From: Syntrophus sp. (in: bacteria)
GTDB taxonomy: Bacteria; Desulfobacterota; Syntrophia; Syntrophales; UBA5619
NCBI GenBank assembly: GCA_013824905.1
Contig: PNOO01000032.1
Span: forward strand, 1 to 15,591
Direction of reading: 5' to 3'
DNA length: 15,591 nucleotides
The position numbers and the translations under genes were made by a program. The notes under the pieces are model-generated. The model made no database searches. It had not been told where the DNA came from and saw only the letters and a list, made by a program, of their open reading frames with translations. Of the stretch, positions 14,837 to 15,591 are shown in pieces. How positions within the stretch are numbered: the stretch's first letter is position 1; each line of letters starts with the position of its first letter.

Positions 14837-15591
14837 TTACTCTCCGATGATCCGTACCTCGGTTTCGAGGGAATGACCCGTCGCCTCGAAAACCCGCTTT
14901 TGCACCAGGTCGATCAGGCTGAGGACCTCCGCCGCGCTCGCCTGCCCCCTGTTGACGATAAAATTGCCGTGTTTTGCCGACACTTCTGCATCCCCGATGC
15001 GCAATCCCTTAAGCCCTGCCGATTCAATAAGCCTGCCTGCCGGGATCTCCCGGGGATTTTTAAAGATGGATCCTGCATTCCTGAATTCCAGGGGGTGTTT
15101 TTCCTTTCTGAGAGAGAGTATTTCGCGGATCCTCCCGGCGATTTTTTCTTGCTCTCCTCTCTTGAGTCTAAATGCTGCACCGATGATAATCGTTTCTGCC
15201 GGCAAGTCAAGATTTCTATATCCAAAAATGAGAGAGTCACGCGTTACGGTGCGTATCCCTTCGGCCGGATCCGCCAGGAGGCGCACTGTAATAACCACAT
15301 CCTTGATCTCGCTGCCGCAAGCGCCGGCATTCATCCGAACGGCCCCGCCGACGCTGCCGGGTATGCCGGCGCAAAACTCAATCCCCGTAAGCCCTTCGTG
15401 CATCGAGAGAGTCACCAGTTCGGAAAGTGCAACACCGGCCTCCGCCTCGACACGAACCTCCCCTTCTCCGCTGTCCCTGATCTCAAGGCCATGAAGACCT
15501 GTAAGGGAGATGAGGACTCCCCGGTAGCCGCCGCCTCTGACGATCAGGTTGGTCCAGTTGCCGACCGGAAGAAAAGGGATCCGGCGCGCCC
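14837..15591 (-). CDS. murB: UDP-N-acetylenolpyruvoylglucosamine reductase MurB (5' end beyond the window)
   Basis: FAD- and NADPH-dependent enzyme that reduces UDP-GlcNAc-enolpyruvate to UDP-MurNAc in cytoplasmic peptidoglycan synthesis. The open frame enters at 15589 and continues without interruption for 251 codons, so only roughly the first 40-50 residues are missing. An ATG at 15415 is internal and not the start. Visible hallmarks are the FAD-binding GIPGSVGGAVRMNAGACGSE, the proton-donor serine in AGSIFKNP, SAGLKGLRIGDAEVSAKHGN and a terminal LETEVRIIGE that includes the catalytic glutamate. It resembles the type II (Bacillus-like) enzymes because the segment after the FAD domain is short. 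The first FAD loop reads VGNWTNLIV, where a glycine is usual in place of Trp. It is the first visible gene of the dcw run. Confidence 0.95.
   Translation of the reverse strand, partial: ARRIPFLPVGNWTNLIVRGGGYRGVLISLTGLHGLEIRDSGEGEVRVEAEAGVALSELVTLSMHEGLTGIEFCAGIPGSVGGAVRMNAGACGSEIKDVVITVRLLADPAEGIRTVTRDSLIFGYRNLDLPAETIIIGAAFRLKRGEQEKIAGRIREILSLRKEKHPLEFRNAGSIFKNPREIPAGRLIESAGLKGLRIGDAEVSAKHGNFIVNRGQASAAEVLSLIDLVQKRVFEATGHSLETEVRIIGE

Noticed and set aside
15242..15415. ATG at 15415 as the murB start
   Set aside because: The frame continues upstream to the window edge with conserved MurB sequence (VGNWTNLIVRGGGYRGV), so this ATG is internal.

Overview
The window (about 58% GC by eye) looks like chromosomal sequence from a Gram-negative bacterium, most likely a deltaproteobacterium in the broad sense (Desulfobacterota, perhaps Syntrophales-like). 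The reasons are the FtsZ tail ending in IPTFLRRQAD, a lone mini FlgC-like protein next to an EF-hand gene fragment, and lipoproteins with lipobox cysteines. The taxonomic placement is inference from remembered family resemblance, not a search.

Layout. Positions 1-62 hold the first codons of an exonuclease III gene (minus strand, running off the left edge). Divergent from it is kup, a potassium uptake transporter. A near-consensus sigma-70 promoter lies inside the 5' end of the longest kup reading frame, so the true start is probably a TTG at 209. Convergent with kup is an EamA/DMT-family exporter (minus). Divergent from that is an exported protein of unknown function (3474-4646, plus). Next comes a convergent minus-strand pair: a 113-residue flagellar-rod-like protein and, directly behind its stop codon, the broken remains of an EF-hand protein. 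A YitT-family membrane protein (plus) follows, ending in a possible terminator.

From 15591 down to 6351 everything is on the minus strand and reads as one tightly packed run: murB (partial) - ftsQ - ftsA - ftsZ - radical SAM protein - UPF0182 membrane protein - lipoprotein. The first four are the distal part of the division and cell wall (dcw) cluster. MurB makes UDP-MurNAc, FtsQ builds the divisome scaffold, FtsA anchors FtsZ to the membrane, and FtsZ forms the ring. The last three are joined to the run by gaps of only a few bases or by a 4-base ATGA overlap. No terminator is visible after ftsZ, so they are probably co-expressed with it. Their functions are unknown.

I found no CRISPR array, complete mobile element, rRNA, complete tRNA or obvious defence system. 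The points most worth a second look are a duplicated C-terminal binding peptide in FtsZ, the uncharacterised three-gene tail of the dcw cluster, the EF-hand gene remnant with tRNA-3'-end-like DNA at its break, and the re-assigned kup start.
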